Source: Breznakibacter xylanolyticus (GTDB lineage: Bacteria; Bacteroidota; Bacteroidia; Bacteroidales; Marinilabiliaceae). From it: a stretch of 64,000 nt of DNA. The notes beneath the pieces were generated by a model, which saw nothing but the letters and a program-made list of their open reading frames with translations, did no database searches and was not told the origin of the DNA. The stretch covers positions 62,001 through 126,000 of the forward strand of contig NZ_QKZK01000008.1 in assembly GCF_003254275.1 (NCBI RefSeq), read 5' to 3'. Shown here piece after piece: positions 52,362 through 61,317 of the stretch; positions within the stretch are counted from its first letter, which is position 1, and every line of letters starts with the position of its first letter. The translations under genes were made by a program, and so were the position numbers.

Positions 52362-52581
52362 CGTTGAGGTGGTAAGAGGACATTATTTTCAGTTAATTCA
52401 TTATTGGGCTTATTACGGTAGTTTGGTTTCTTAAGTTATAATTTTTGTAAAAAATATCATAAAAAACACGAAGAGAACTGCGATTGAAGATTTTAAAGTT
52501 TTGAAATAGCCGCTGCTGACTTATTATGGATTGATAGGCGGAGATGTTTTATCGTGTATCTTTTACGATGTCGTGACATCA

Positions 52582-52613
52582 CAAAAAAAATCCCCGGCTA
52601 GTTCGCCGGGGAT
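52582..52613 (-). terminator. Terminator after uxuA
   Basis: On the minus strand ATCCCCGGC and GCCGGGGAT arms with a six-base loop are followed by eight T. It lies just downstream of the uxuA stop. Confidence 0.88.
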
Positions 52614-52636
52614 GAAAAATCAAAAAGGGGTGTTTT

Positions 52637-53818
52637 TTACTTTTTAGATGCTTCCATCGATTTGGCAATGCCCATCTCCAGTCCCCGGAGTTCGGCCAAG
52701 CCCCTGAGGCGTCCGATGCATGAGTAGCCGGGATTGGTTTTCTTTTTCAGATCGTCAATCATTTGATGGCCGTGGTCGGGGCGCATGGCGATGGAGGTTT
52801 GGCGGCGTTGTTGCAGCTCCAAAAAGGCTTTCATCACACCGTACATGTCTACGTCGCCTTCCAGGTGGTTGTCTTCGTAAAAGTTACCCTCTGCATCGCG
52901 TTTGGTGCTACGGAAATGCACAAAATTGATGCGGTCGCCAAACTGCCGCATGATGCCGGCCAGGTCGTTGTCATTTCGTACGCCAAAGGAGCCCGTGCAA
53001 AGGCATAAGCCGTTGGATATATTGGGTACTTCGTTAATCAATCTCTGGAAATCGTCAGCAGTGCTCAGGATGCGTGGCAGTCCGAGGATGGCATACGGGG
53101 GATCGTCGGGGTGAATGACTAATTGAACGCCCACTTCATCGGCTACCGGAGCTATCTGCTTGAGGAAATGCACCAAGTTGGAGCGAAGCTTTTCTGCATC
53201 AATGTCATTGTAACGATCCAGTGCTTGCTGAAACTGTTCTACGGTGAAGCTTTCTTCGGAGCCCGGCAAACCGGCAATCATGTTGCGGGTCAGCAACGTC
53301 TTTTCGGCGTCACTCATTTGTGCAAAGCGGGCGCTTGCTTTTTCCTTTTCGGCTGTTGTGTAGTCCTTTTCGGCACCCGGGCGTTTGAGAATGAATAGGT
53401 CAAAGGCTATAAATGCAGCGCGTTCAAAGCGCAGTGCTTTGGAGCCGTCGGGCATGGTGTAGGCCAAATCGGTTCGTGTCCAATCAAGCACCGGCATAAA
53501 GTTGTAAGTCACCACGCGAATGTCGCAGGCGGCCAGGTTGCGCAGGCTCTGTTTGTAGTTGTCGATGTAGCGATTGAAATCGCCTGTCTGTGTTTTGATG
53601 TGTTCGTGTACTGGCACGCTCTCCACCACCGACCAGCGCAGACCAACAGATTCTATTTCCGCTTTGCGTTTTTGAATTTCCTCAATCGTCCATACTTCTC
53701 CGTTGGGAATATGGTGTAAGGCGGTGACAACACCTGTTGCACCTGCCTGGCGAATGTCCCAAAGCCCTACCGGATCGTTGGGCCCGTACCATCGCCATGT
53801 TTGTTCGCATAAATACAT
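52637..53818 (-). CDS. uxuA: Mannonate dehydratase
   Basis: A 393-residue TIM-barrel enzyme that removes water from D-mannonate to give 2-keto-3-deoxygluconate in glucuronate breakdown. Visible conserved blocks are [34 protein letters not shown]-like ([15 protein letters not shown]), [50 protein letters not shown], and RPDHGHQM. Length normal. Single gene with its own terminator; uxuB or kdgK are not nearby. It fits use of uronic acids from plant polysaccharides. Confidence 0.96.
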   Translation of the reverse strand: MYLCEQTWRWYGPNDPVGLWDIRQAGATGVVTALHHIPNGEVWTIEEIQKRKAEIESVGLRWSVVESVPVHEHIKTQTGDFNRYIDNYKQSLRNLAACDIRVVTYNFMPVLDWTRTDLAYTMPDGSKALRFERAAFIAFDLFILKRPGAEKDYTTAEKEKASARFAQMSDAEKTLLTRNMIAGLPGSEESFTVEQFQQALDRYNDIDAEKLRSNLVHFLKQIAPVADEVGVQLVIHPDDPPYAILGLPRILSTADDFQRLINEVPNISNGLCLCTGSFGVRNDNDLAGIMRQFGDRINFVHFRSTKRDAEGNFYEDNHLEGDVDMYGVMKAFLELQQRRQTSIAMRPDHGHQMIDDLKKKTNPGYSCIGRLRGLAELRGLEMGIAKSMEASKK

Positions 53819-54049
53819 GATTCCTTTGTTTTGTAGTGTTTAATTAAAATGGTGTGTAAATGTATCAAACATTCCCTTTGGCTGCATCGGTCTGACGATT
53901 TCTTGCACGTATTTTGACCAATTCGTTGCCTTTTTCAGTTCTCTGAAAAAGTTTATGAAAGGGCATTTTTGTTGCACGCATTTTGGTCTAAAACACCTAT
54001 TTTTAAGGGCACTCTGAGATGCGATTATCAACCTCTAAATATTAAAACG

Positions 54050-54556
54050 ATGCTAAACAAAAAAGTTGAAAAGATTCTGGTCGAACAGATTGAGAAAGAA
54101 GCTTATTCATCAAACCTGTATCTGGCCATGGCTTCATGGGCCGAAAATCAGGGTTTGAAAGGTTCTTCTGACTGGCTTTATGCACAGGCCGATGAGGAGC
54201 GCATGCACATGCTTAAATTTGTGAAGTACGTGAATGAACGTGGCGGGAAAGCCGTTATTAGTGCCCTGCAGCAGCCTCCTGCTGATTTTAAATCCGTTAA
54301 AGCGCTTTTTGACGAAGTGCTTAAGCACGAACAGTACGTATCGGAAAGTATCAATAACATTGTGGCTGTTTGTTACGATGAGAAGGATTTTACCACTATG
54401 AATTGGATCCAGTGGTTTGTGACCGAGCAAATTGAAGAAGAGGCTTCGGTTCAGGAGATCATCGATAAACTCAATTTGTTGGGCGATGGTAATCTTTATC
54501 AGTTCGATCGCGACATCATGTCGTTGCGCAGTGCTCAAAACGCAGCCGCTGAATAA
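54050..54556 (+). CDS. ftn: Bacterial ferritin (non-heme)
   Basis: A 168-residue four-helix bundle iron-storage protein. Ferroxidase ligands: Glu17 region QIEKEAYSSNLYLAM, Glu and His in DEERMHMLKF, Glu in KHEQYVSES and Gln/Glu in WFVTEQIEEEASV. I start at ATG 54050 (MLNKKVEKILVEQI), the usual ferritin start; the longer frame is upstream leader. A hairpin with 13-base arms follows. Confidence 0.95.
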   Translation: MLNKKVEKILVEQIEKEAYSSNLYLAMASWAENQGLKGSSDWLYAQADEERMHMLKFVKYVNERGGKAVISALQQPPADFKSVKALFDEVLKHEQYVSESINNIVAVCYDEKDFTTMNWIQWFVTEQIEEEASVQEIIDKLNLLGDGNLYQFDRDIMSLRSAQNAAAE

Positions 54557-54578
54557 GTGAGCCGTTTCAGAATAATAA

Positions 54579-54612
54579 CCAAGGGCCGTGGGGGTGATTC
54601 CACGGCCCTTGG
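54579..54612. terminator. Hairpin between ferritin and response regulator genes
   Basis: CCAAGGGCCGTGG and CCACGGCCCTTGG with an 8-base loop. No long T-tract on the plus strand; on the minus strand TTATTATT follows. It lies between converging genes, so a shared terminator is likely. Confidence 0.75.
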
Positions 54613-54634
54613 TCGTTGATGATGGTCTGTCGGA

Positions 54635-55681
54635 TTACAGAGTCCCTTCGTGTATCTCCTTCATGTATGCTTTGGGTGTCTTTCCAAATTCTCGCGCAAA
54701 ACATTTGCTGAAATACTTGGGGTCGGAGTAGCCCACGTGGTAACTGACTTCCGAGACCGGTAGTTTTTCTTTTTGAAAGATGTATGCTGCTTTTTGCATT
54801 CGGTACGAGCGGATGTAATCGACCGGTGACATGCCTGTGAGGGCCTTTAGTTTGCGCAGTACGGTGGAGTGACCCATGTGCATACGGCTGACCAAACCGC
54901 TGACATCAAAGTTTGGATTGCCCAATTCTTCTTCCATGATGCGCGATAATTCGTCCATAAATCGACGGTCGAGGGGTGGAATGGTAATGTTGTCGGGGCA
55001 TTGCAGCAAGGGTTTTCCCAATCGTTGTTGCCATTGTTGCCGTGAGCGAATCAGGGAGGCAACTTGTGCCATCACCACTTTGATGTTAAATGGTTTGGTC
55101 AGGTAACTGTCGGCTCCTTCGCTCAGTCCTTGTTCAATGTCGCTGTCGTCGCTCATGGCTGTCAGCATCAGCACCGGAATATGGCTGGTTTCGAAGGTGG
55201 TTTTGAGGTGGCGGCATATCTGGCGTCCATTCATCGACGGAAGCATCACGTCGGTGATTACCAGGTCGGGTTGGAGTTGTGTGGCTTGTGTGATGCCTTT
55301 TTTGCCGTCATCCTCCACGATAACGGTATAGTGCTGTGAGAGCATGCCTGCCAAGTAGCCCGAAAGTTCGCTGTCGTCTTCGATGAGTAGCACCAATGGT
55401 CGTTCGCGTTGCGACTCTTCTGTGGCGTTGTCGCTTGTGTCATTGGGGGATATTTCAGGTGTTGTTGGCACTGCGTGATGTGCCGACACCTCTGAAGCCT
55501 CCTTTGGGGAGGCGTTAACGGGCTTCTGGTAAGTTGCCCATAAGTGGCGAATGAGCATTGCAAATGCTGCTCCGGCTAAAAAGGAGAGGAGATGGCTGAA
55601 CATGATGTTGGCGTTTGTGGCGAAGTTACCAAAATAATCTTCAATGAGGGCATTTAATAGGGGGATGCCGCTCGCCTGCAT
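54635..55681 (-). CDS. Membrane-tethered response regulator with AraC-type DNA-binding domain
   Basis: A 348-residue protein from MQASGIPLLN. Residues 26-48 (IMFSHLLSFLAGAAFAMLIR) form a membrane helix, followed by a linker rich in Pro, Ser and Glu, a receiver domain (PLVLLIEDDSELSGYL, phospho-acceptor Asp in LVITDVMLPS, Lys in SYLTKPFNI) and an AraC domain ending YSDPKYFSKCFAREFGK. It looks like the C-terminal third of a hybrid regulator with a membrane anchor but no sensor or kinase. The minus-strand -7 box TATTTTTG at 55700-55693 is 11 bases before this start; the ATG at 55603 (MFSHLLS) is another choice. The frame to 56047 runs back through the divergent gene and is rejected. Confidence 0.8.
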   Translation of the reverse strand: MQASGIPLLNALIEDYFGNFATNANIMFSHLLSFLAGAAFAMLIRHLWATYQKPVNASPKEASEVSAHHAVPTTPEISPNDTSDNATEESQRERPLVLLIEDDSELSGYLAGMLSQHYTVIVEDDGKKGITQATQLQPDLVITDVMLPSMNGRQICRHLKTTFETSHIPVLMLTAMSDDSDIEQGLSEGADSYLTKPFNIKVVMAQVASLIRSRQQWQQRLGKPLLQCPDNITIPPLDRRFMDELSRIMEEELGNPNFDVSGLVSRMHMGHSTVLRKLKALTGMSPVDYIRSYRMQKAAYIFQKEKLPVSEVSYHVGYSDPKYFSKCFAREFGKTPKAYMKEIHEGTL

Positions 55682-55738
55682 TGGAAGTTTTGCAAAAATA
55701 AAGTAGGTTTGTTGATTAAAATCATAAAGGTTTATGGC

Positions 55739-56788
55739 ATGATTGAGTTTTCGCAGGTCTTTATCGACCAGTTGGTTATCCATCACATCGGGTGTAAGGC
55801 GCAGGGCGAGCCGGTGAAGTTTTCGCGCACGCCTTATCAGATGCAAAACGATGATGCTGTGGGCGAGTTGTTGATTAACTATTTTTTTCGCCCCTTTAAG
55901 AGTGAGGCTTTTTTTCATTTTGCTCACGACGAGGATGTGTCGCTCAACGAGGCTTATCGCCTGGCTTTGCAGTTGTTCGATGAACCTCTTTCGTTTCTGG
56001 AGGTTTCGGTCAAATTGGCCGAACGGCTTTATGAGGCATCCAATCATGCCATGATTCGGGGAGGCGAGTTTTACATGGTTCTCTTCCGAAACGTGGTGGT
56101 TGATGGTGAGGTGACCGACGGCCTGGGGATTTTTAAGTCCGAAACCAAAGAGACCTTCCTAAAGGTGTATCTCAAGGATCAGAACTTCGAGTTAGGCGCT
56201 CAGGAGGGGATCAATGTCAAACGACTCGATAAAGGGTGTATCATTTTCAATACCGAGCGGGAGCAAGGGCTCAAAGTCTGTTCCATCGATAATGTGAACA
56301 AGGGCAATGAAGCACGCTTTTGGCGCGACGATTTTCTGGGGCTCAAGCCGCGTGAGGATAACTATTACTACACCAATAATTACATGAAAATGTGCCGCGA
56401 GTTTATCGGCGAGGTTTTTAATGCCGAAAATCGCGTGCCAAAGGCCGACCAGATTGACATTCTCAATCGCTCCGTGGATTATTTTAATAAGAAGGACAAC
56501 TTTTCTGAAGATGATTTTGCTCACGAAGTGATTCGACAACCCGAGGCCATTAGTGCATTTAACCAGTTTAAAGAGTTTTACGAAGCTGAGCAGGAGTGCC
56601 CTTTGCCCTCCGAATTCGATATTTCAAAAAGTGCCGTCAAGGGCGAGAAGAAGTTCTTTAAATCGATTCTTAAACTCGATAAAAATTTCCATGTCTACAT
56701 TCATGGCAAAAAGAATTATATCGAGCGTGGTTTTGATAACGAGAAGGGTCTGAATTTTTACAAGCTCTTTTTTGAGCAGGAGAGTTAA
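55739..56788 (+). CDS. Nucleoid-associated protein (NdpA/YejK-like)
   Basis: A 349-residue soluble protein of the PF04245 kind. It begins MIEFSQVFIDQLVIHHIGCK and contains the conserved VSLNEAYRLALQL and IEFNTERE-type (IIFNTEREQGLKVCSID) region and a C-terminal SILKLDKNFHVYIHG. E. coli YejK binds nucleoid DNA, its exact role being unclear. Start at ATG 55739, since the ten upstream codons use TTG and overlap the divergent promoter. Next gene follows after 22 bases. Confidence 0.85.
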   Translation: MIEFSQVFIDQLVIHHIGCKAQGEPVKFSRTPYQMQNDDAVGELLINYFFRPFKSEAFFHFAHDEDVSLNEAYRLALQLFDEPLSFLEVSVKLAERLYEASNHAMIRGGEFYMVLFRNVVVDGEVTDGLGIFKSETKETFLKVYLKDQNFELGAQEGINVKRLDKGCIIFNTEREQGLKVCSIDNVNKGNEARFWRDDFLGLKPREDNYYYTNNYMKMCREFIGEVFNAENRVPKADQIDILNRSVDYFNKKDNFSEDDFAHEVIRQPEAISAFNQFKEFYEAEQECPLPSEFDISKSAVKGEKKFFKSILKLDKNFHVYIHGKKNYIERGFDNEKGLNFYKLFFEQES

Positions 56789-56810
56789 AACATTTTAAAG
56801 GACATCTGTT

Positions 56811-58151
56811 TTGCAATTACCCGTTGATTTTATTGCCCGTATTCAGCATCAATTTCCTTCCGATGCGTCACAATTTTTAAAGGCACTTGACACTGAAGCC
56901 CCTGTTTCGGTGCGTGTCAATCCGGCCAAAGATGCCGCTGTTTTCACTGAGTCTTTATCGGTTCCGTGGTGTGAACATGGCTTGTATTTGCCTCAGCGTC
57001 CCATTTTTACGCTCGATCCATTGTTTCATGCCGGTTGTTATTATCCGCAGGAAGCATCGTCGATGTTTTTGTGGCATGTGTTGAATGCGTTGCCCGATTT
57101 GCCTGCCGATCCGGTGATGCTCGATTTGTGTGCTGCTCCGGGTGGGAAATCGACCCTCATGGCTTCGTTTTTAAATGGCAGGGGGGTCTTGGTGGCCAAC
57201 GAGACTGTGCGCTTGCGTGCCAATATTTTGATGGAGAACATGATGAAGTGGGGCTATGGCAACATCTTAGTGTCTCAGTCCGCTCCTTCGGCGTTCTCGT
57301 CTGTTGAGGCGCTTTTTGATGTGGTGGTGGTGGATGCCCCTTGCAGTGGTGAAGGTCTTTTTAGAAAAGATTTGGATGCCCGAAGTGAGTGGTCACCCGA
57401 AAATGCGGCCATGTGCGCTACACGGCAGCAAAACATCCTGCAACATATTTGGGATGCCCTCAAACCCGGTGGTTATTTGGTTTATTCGACCTGTACCTTT
57501 AATCCTGCCGAGAATCAGGACAATATGAACTGGTTGCTGAAGCAATACGATGCCAGTCCGGTGTCCATCGCAGTTGACGACAGCTGGGGCGTTTCACCGA
57601 TCCCGGTGGGTGATGGGCAAGGGTGGGCCTTTTACCCGCACCAGGCACGTGGCGAAGGTTTTTTCATTGCCGTGTTGCAGAAGGAAGGCAATATGCACGG
57701 AGCTGTGAAAAACAAACGTTCTGAAAAGATGGTCAAGGCAAAAGTGCCTCAAGGGATTCTCAAAGGACAGGATCAATATTTTATGTCGACCATCAACCAA
57801 ACCATTTATGCGCTTACGCATGTGCCCCTGATGGTTTACAGTCGTTTGGCATCACAAGTGCGGTTCATTCATCAGGGAATTGGCTTGGGACAATTGGTGC
57901 GCAACGATTTGGTGCCACATGAGTCGTTGGCTTTGTCGTTGGATGTTGTCGATGACTATTCCCCAATTCATGAACTTTCAGTTGATGAAGCGCTGCATTT
58001 CTTGCGTGGTGGCACGCAGCTGTCTGTTTCTGATGTGACCGGATGGTGCCGGGTTGCTTATTACGGTGTTCCGTTGGGGTGGGTCAAGGCCGTTGGAAAC
58101 AGGGTCAATAATTACTATCCCAAAGAGTGGCGAATCCGCATGGGCGGCTGA
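56811..58151 (+). CDS. RsmB/RsmF-type rRNA cytosine-C5 methyltransferase
   Basis: A 446-residue NOL1/NOP2/sun family enzyme. N-terminal LPVDFIARIQHQFP, SAM site VMLDLCAAPGGKSTLMASFL, first Cys in VVDAPCSGEGLFRKD, second in LVYSTCTFNPAENQDN. The C-terminal part (about 300-446) resembles the RsmF PUA-like region. The start codon is TTG (56811), since homologues begin with a short residue run before LP..F and no ATG fits; AAAGGA at 56796-56801 could serve as ribosome site. Confidence 0.88.
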   Translation: MQLPVDFIARIQHQFPSDASQFLKALDTEAPVSVRVNPAKDAAVFTESLSVPWCEHGLYLPQRPIFTLDPLFHAGCYYPQEASSMFLWHVLNALPDLPADPVMLDLCAAPGGKSTLMASFLNGRGVLVANETVRLRANILMENMMKWGYGNILVSQSAPSAFSSVEALFDVVVVDAPCSGEGLFRKDLDARSEWSPENAAMCATRQQNILQHIWDALKPGGYLVYSTCTFNPAENQDNMNWLLKQYDASPVSIAVDDSWGVSPIPVGDGQGWAFYPHQARGEGFFIAVLQKEGNMHGAVKNKRSEKMVKAKVPQGILKGQDQYFMSTINQTIYALTHVPLMVYSRLASQVRFIHQGIGLGQLVRNDLVPHESLALSLDVVDDYSPIHELSVDEALHFLRGGTQLSVSDVTGWCRVAYYGVPLGWVKAVGNRVNNYYPKEWRIRMGG

Positions 58152-58290
58152 CTTGCATTGGATTTTTTAATGAGACATCATGACTGAAATGTAAAAAAAT
58201 GAAAAGTCTCGATTCTCTTGCTTGATTTTAATGAGTCTCACGACTTAATACATTCAACCCCCCACCCAATAATCCATCACTTCCGGATCG

Positions 58291-58701
58291 ATGATTCAGC
58301 AGTTTGAAATTACCCTGCCTGCTTTCCCAAGGGGCTATCACTTGGTGACAAGTCAAATCACTTCGCAATTACCCCCCTTGCCCGATGTGGGGTTGGTCAA
58401 TATTTTCATTCAACATACTTCGGCGGCGCTCACCATTAATGAAAATGCCGATCCGTCGGTTCGTCACGATTTTGAAACCATTCTCAACAACCTGGTGCCC
58501 GAAAATCGTCGTGAGTACACGCATACCTTCGAAGGGAACGATGATATGCCGGCGCACGTCAAAGCTTCGCTCATTGGCCCCGATATTACCATTCCCATTA
58601 CCCGAGGTCGTCTGAATTTGGGTACCTGGCAGGGCATTTATCTTTGTGAATTCCGAAATCATGGCGGTGCCCGGCGGCTTGTGGTGACGGTGTATGCGTG
58701 A
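58291..58701 (+). CDS. YjbQ family protein (UPF0047, secondary thiamine-phosphate synthase-like)
   Basis: A 136-residue protein of the YjbQ fold. Signature ADPSVRHDFETILNNLVPEN and GNDDMPAHVKASLIGPDITIPITRGRLNLGTWQGIYLCEFRNHG are present, with the conserved His residues of the fold. Some members show weak thiamine-phosphate synthase activity; the true role is unclear. It starts at ATG 58291. A terminator with duplicated arm follows. Confidence 0.9.
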   Translation: MIQQFEITLPAFPRGYHLVTSQITSQLPPLPDVGLVNIFIQHTSAALTINENADPSVRHDFETILNNLVPENRREYTHTFEGNDDMPAHVKASLIGPDITIPITRGRLNLGTWQGIYLCEFRNHGGARRLVVTVYA

Positions 58702-58753
58702 GAAGTGGTGGTGGTGGATGTTGATGATATAATAATCTTTCCCGGTGAGCATT

Positions 58754-58794
58754 AAAAAGCCCGCCGTCTTTTTTTCAAAAGGCGGCGGGCTTTT
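58754..58794 (+). terminator. Terminator after yjbQ
   Basis: AAAAGCCCGCCG (58755-58766) pairs with CGGCGGGCTTTT (58783-58794) across a 16-base loop. Confidence 0.75.
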
Positions 58795-58820
58795 GAGTAA
58801 AAGGCGGCGGGCTTTTGAGT
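58777..58820. repeat. Tandem duplication of terminator arm
   Basis: Two adjacent 22-base units (58777-58798 and 58799-58820) containing GGCGGCGGGCTTTTGAGT are identical, so the left arm can pair with either copy. Confidence 0.85.
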
Positions 58821-58859
58821 AAATCACCGCGGTGAAATAAAAATCGACCGCGGTGATTT
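58821..58859. repeat. Inverted repeat AAATCACCGCGGT / ACCGCGGTGATTT
   Basis: Exact 13-base arms with a 13-base loop follow the terminator directly. There is no following T-tract beyond the arm. It may be a second hairpin or a protein-binding site. Confidence 0.7.
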
Positions 58860-58933
58860 GCCTTTTATTCCGGCATCGTTTTTTTAATGCATGTTGAAGA
58901 GATCAGTTTTTTGAGCAGATGTTTGTTATGAAA

Positions 58934-59614
58934 TCATCTTTTTCGGCTCACCTCTGCGGCCACTTCTGCCCACTGTTCATAAAGTGGTGCTGTGCCATTG
59001 AGAACCCTGTCGGCACCTTCTTCCAATAAACGCGAATCGGGCAGAATACCCGTGTTGACAGCAATGGTGGCGATGCCTGCTGCCTTGGCTGAACGAACCC
59101 CCAGGGGGGCATTTTCAATCACGATAGCTTCATGGGCATCAATTCCTGCGCGTTCCAGCGCCATCAGGTAGGGCTGTGGATCCGGTTTCTCGCGTGTGAC
59201 ATCGTTACCGGTAATCATCTCTGAAGCATCAATCCCAAAATCATTCTTCACGCGGTTGAGCAGCGACGGTTGTTTCGATCCGGTGACGATCAATGTTCGG
59301 ATCCCTGCTTCGCGTAGCTGAGCCATCAGGGGTTGAATGCCGGGCAACGGAGCTGGTGCCGGGCTTTGCGTCATCAGTTGTGTTTTGAGTGTCTGCACGG
59401 CATGAACCTCTTCGGGGGTGGCTTCGCGTTTTAGGTGGGTGCGATAGGTGAGTTCGATGGTGCCTTTGCTGGTGCGCCCTTCGTTTTCGTAAGCGGATGC
59501 CTCGGGGTAGTCGATGCCCACGGTGGCAAATGCTTTTTTCCAAGTGCTGGCATGGTTGGGCATCGAGTCGTACAAAACTCCGTCCATGTCAAAGAATACA
59601 GCTTTTAATGTCAT
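58934..59614 (-). CDS. HAD phosphatase, beta-phosphoglucomutase-like
   Basis: A 226-residue HAD protein with a C1 cap. Motif I is AVFFDMDGVLYDSMPNHAST, motif II LIVTGSKQ, and the Lys/Asp motifs TREKPDPQPYLMAL and VIENAPLGVRSAKAAGI are clear. ATG 59614 (MTLKAVFFDMDG) is the family start. On the minus strand TAACTTTG (59648-59641) is a likely -7 box. Substrate is a sugar phosphate or similar; not determined. Confidence 0.9.
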   Translation of the reverse strand: MTLKAVFFDMDGVLYDSMPNHASTWKKAFATVGIDYPEASAYENEGRTSKGTIELTYRTHLKREATPEEVHAVQTLKTQLMTQSPAPAPLPGIQPLMAQLREAGIRTLIVTGSKQPSLLNRVKNDFGIDASEMITGNDVTREKPDPQPYLMALERAGIDAHEAIVIENAPLGVRSAKAAGIATIAVNTGILPDSRLLEEGADRVLNGTAPLYEQWAEVAAEVSRKR

Positions 59615-59668
59615 TGCGCTTGTCGTTTCCGGTTGAATGGCAAAGTTATCCTTTTTAGCCGCTTGCCG

Positions 59669-59700
59669 TTTGATGGGCATGGCTTTCTTTTTTACCTTTG
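59669..59700 (+). promoter_or_regulatory. Promoter of the B3/B4-domain gene
   Basis: TTTG (59669-59672) and TACCTTTG (59693-59700) with a 20-base spacer match the Bacteroides consensus. Transcription would start near 59707, about 30 bases before the ATG. Confidence 0.7.
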
Positions 59701-59737
59701 CAGTTCAAATTTTTTGAGGTCATAACACCACTTTTTT

Positions 59738-60418
59738 ATGCAAATATCCATCGAACCGGCCATCCGGGTCAAACTACCCCATCTTTTGTTGTCCGGTTTT
59801 GCCTGCCGGGTCAATGTGGCTCCTTCTTCATCTGAGTTGAAGTCCGAAATTGACCGGCAGCTGTCGCTTCTGGCCGAAACGCATACACCCGAATCTATTC
59901 GCGAAATGGCGCCAGTGAAAGCCACCAAGGATACTTATCGCGCTTTGGGCAAGGATCCCAATCGTTACCGCCCGTCGGCCGAAGCTTTGCTGCGCCGTGT
60001 GGCCAATGGCCGGGCGCTTTATGATATTTGCAATGTGGTTGATATTTTAAACCTTATATCGGCCACTACCGGTTTTTCTATTGGTGGATACGATGTTGAT
60101 AATATCATGGGTGCCATTACTCTGGGGGTGGGTGAGCCGGAAGAGCCTTACGTGGGCATTGGCCGTGGCGATCTCAATATCGAGTCGTTGCCCGTGTTTC
60201 GCGACAGCTTGAGTGCCTTTGGATCCCCCACCAGTGATTCGGTGCGCACCATGGTCTCTCCCCGAACCACCCGTTTCTTAATGGTTTTTGTGGCCTTTGA
60301 GGCTTCCGGCGACTTGGAGCAGGCTGTTGTGCGTGCCCGTCAACTCTTGATGCAGTATGCGGGGGCTGATGATTTTGAGTGTTTTACTGTTTCTTCTTCG
60401 TCACCTGTTAATGAATAA
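59738..60418 (+). CDS. B3/B4 domain protein (phenylalanyl-tRNA synthetase beta editing-like)
   Basis: A 226-residue stand-alone B3/B4 domain as found in the editing part of PheRS beta. Recognisable stretches are KATKDTYRALGKDPNRYRPS and SAEALLRRV with YDICNVVDILNLISATTGFSIGGYD. Such proteins may edit mischarged tRNA; the substrate is unknown. It has its own promoter. The downstream ORF starts within or right after its end, so the two are likely coupled. Confidence 0.88.
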   Translation: MQISIEPAIRVKLPHLLLSGFACRVNVAPSSSELKSEIDRQLSLLAETHTPESIREMAPVKATKDTYRALGKDPNRYRPSAEALLRRVANGRALYDICNVVDILNLISATTGFSIGGYDVDNIMGAITLGVGEPEEPYVGIGRGDLNIESLPVFRDSLSAFGSPTSDSVRTMVSPRTTRFLMVFVAFEASGDLEQAVVRARQLLMQYAGADDFECFTVSSSSPVNE

Positions 60419-60422
60419 ATCG

Positions 60423-61187
60423 ATGGTTCAGATATGTGCCTTGGCATCGGGTAGCAATGGTAACTGTTATTATGTGGGCAACGAGCACGATGCCGTGCTT
60501 GTGGATGTAGGTGTTAGTCGACGGCAGGTGCTCGACCGTATGAAGAAGGTGGGGCTCTCGGAGCAGAAAATCCGTGCCATATTTATCACTCATGAACATT
60601 CTGACCATTCGCGTGGCGTAAAACTTCTGAGTCAGAAACTCAAGGTTCCTGTTTTTATGAGTCCCGGCACTTTTAATCGGTGTTATGACGCCAATCGTCC
60701 TGATGTCTACACGCCGTTTTCTCCCGGGCAAGAGGTGGGCGTGGCTTCGTTGCGCATCCATACTTTCCTCAAGTATCACGATGCTGCTGAGCCTTGCAGC
60801 TTTGTGGTGCAATCCGCTCAGGTGTGTGTGGGGGTGATGACCGATATTGGTGAACCCTGCGACAATGTGAAGCAACACGTGGCCATGTGCGATGCCATTT
60901 TTCTTGAATCAAACTATGATGAACGGATGCTTTGGGATGGTAATTACCCGCTGTTTCTTAAAAATAGGGTTTCCTCACGTCACGGTCATTTGTCTAATGC
61001 GCAGGCACTCGAATTGGTTGACACCCATGCCGGTCCTCGTTTGAAAATGGTGTATTTGTCGCATCTCTCCGAGGAAAACAATCATCCAACCCTGGCCATG
61101 AAATGTTTTGAACCGTTGCAGGAGCGCTATCGCATTGAGTTAACCAATCGTTATGCCCCTTCTTCGGTGGCTGTTTTAAATGCTTGA
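60423..61187 (+). CDS. MBL fold metallo-hydrolase (YycJ/WalJ-like)
   Basis: A 254-residue metallo-beta-lactamase fold protein. Start MVQICALASGSNGNCYYVGN is the usual family start; an ATG four codons upstream (60411) overlaps the previous gene. The metal-binding motif IFITHEHSDHSRGVK and the later His/Asp in GVMTDIGEP and ESNYDERML and HGHLSNAQALEL are visible. Members are 5'-3' DNA exonucleases or WalK-related factors in other phyla; role here is unknown. It follows the B3/B4 gene by four bases. Confidence 0.9.
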   Translation: MVQICALASGSNGNCYYVGNEHDAVLVDVGVSRRQVLDRMKKVGLSEQKIRAIFITHEHSDHSRGVKLLSQKLKVPVFMSPGTFNRCYDANRPDVYTPFSPGQEVGVASLRIHTFLKYHDAAEPCSFVVQSAQVCVGVMTDIGEPCDNVKQHVAMCDAIFLESNYDERMLWDGNYPLFLKNRVSSRHGHLSNAQALELVDTHAGPRLKMVYLSHLSEENNHPTLAMKCFEPLQERYRIELTNRYAPSSVAVLNA

Positions 61188-61264
61188 CGACATCGATATT
61201 TCCAATACAATCTTTCATCGCTTTTTTAATTGATGCGACTGTGTTGTGATGGGGAGGAGGAATA

Positions 61265-61301
61265 CAAAAAAAGCGTTTCATAAAAATGAAACGCATTTTT
61301 T
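61265..61301. terminator. Terminator shared by metallo-hydrolase and xerD genes
   Basis: GCGTTTCAT (61273-61281) and ATGAAACGC (61286-61294) with loop AAAA, flanked by A7 and T6 tracts; works in both directions between converging genes. Confidence 0.88.
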
Positions 61302-61317
61302 GTATCGAATTGTTGTG

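Noticed and set aside
55682-56047. Upstream extension of the AraC-type regulator
   Set aside because: It overlaps the well-supported nucleoid-associated protein gene on the opposite strand.
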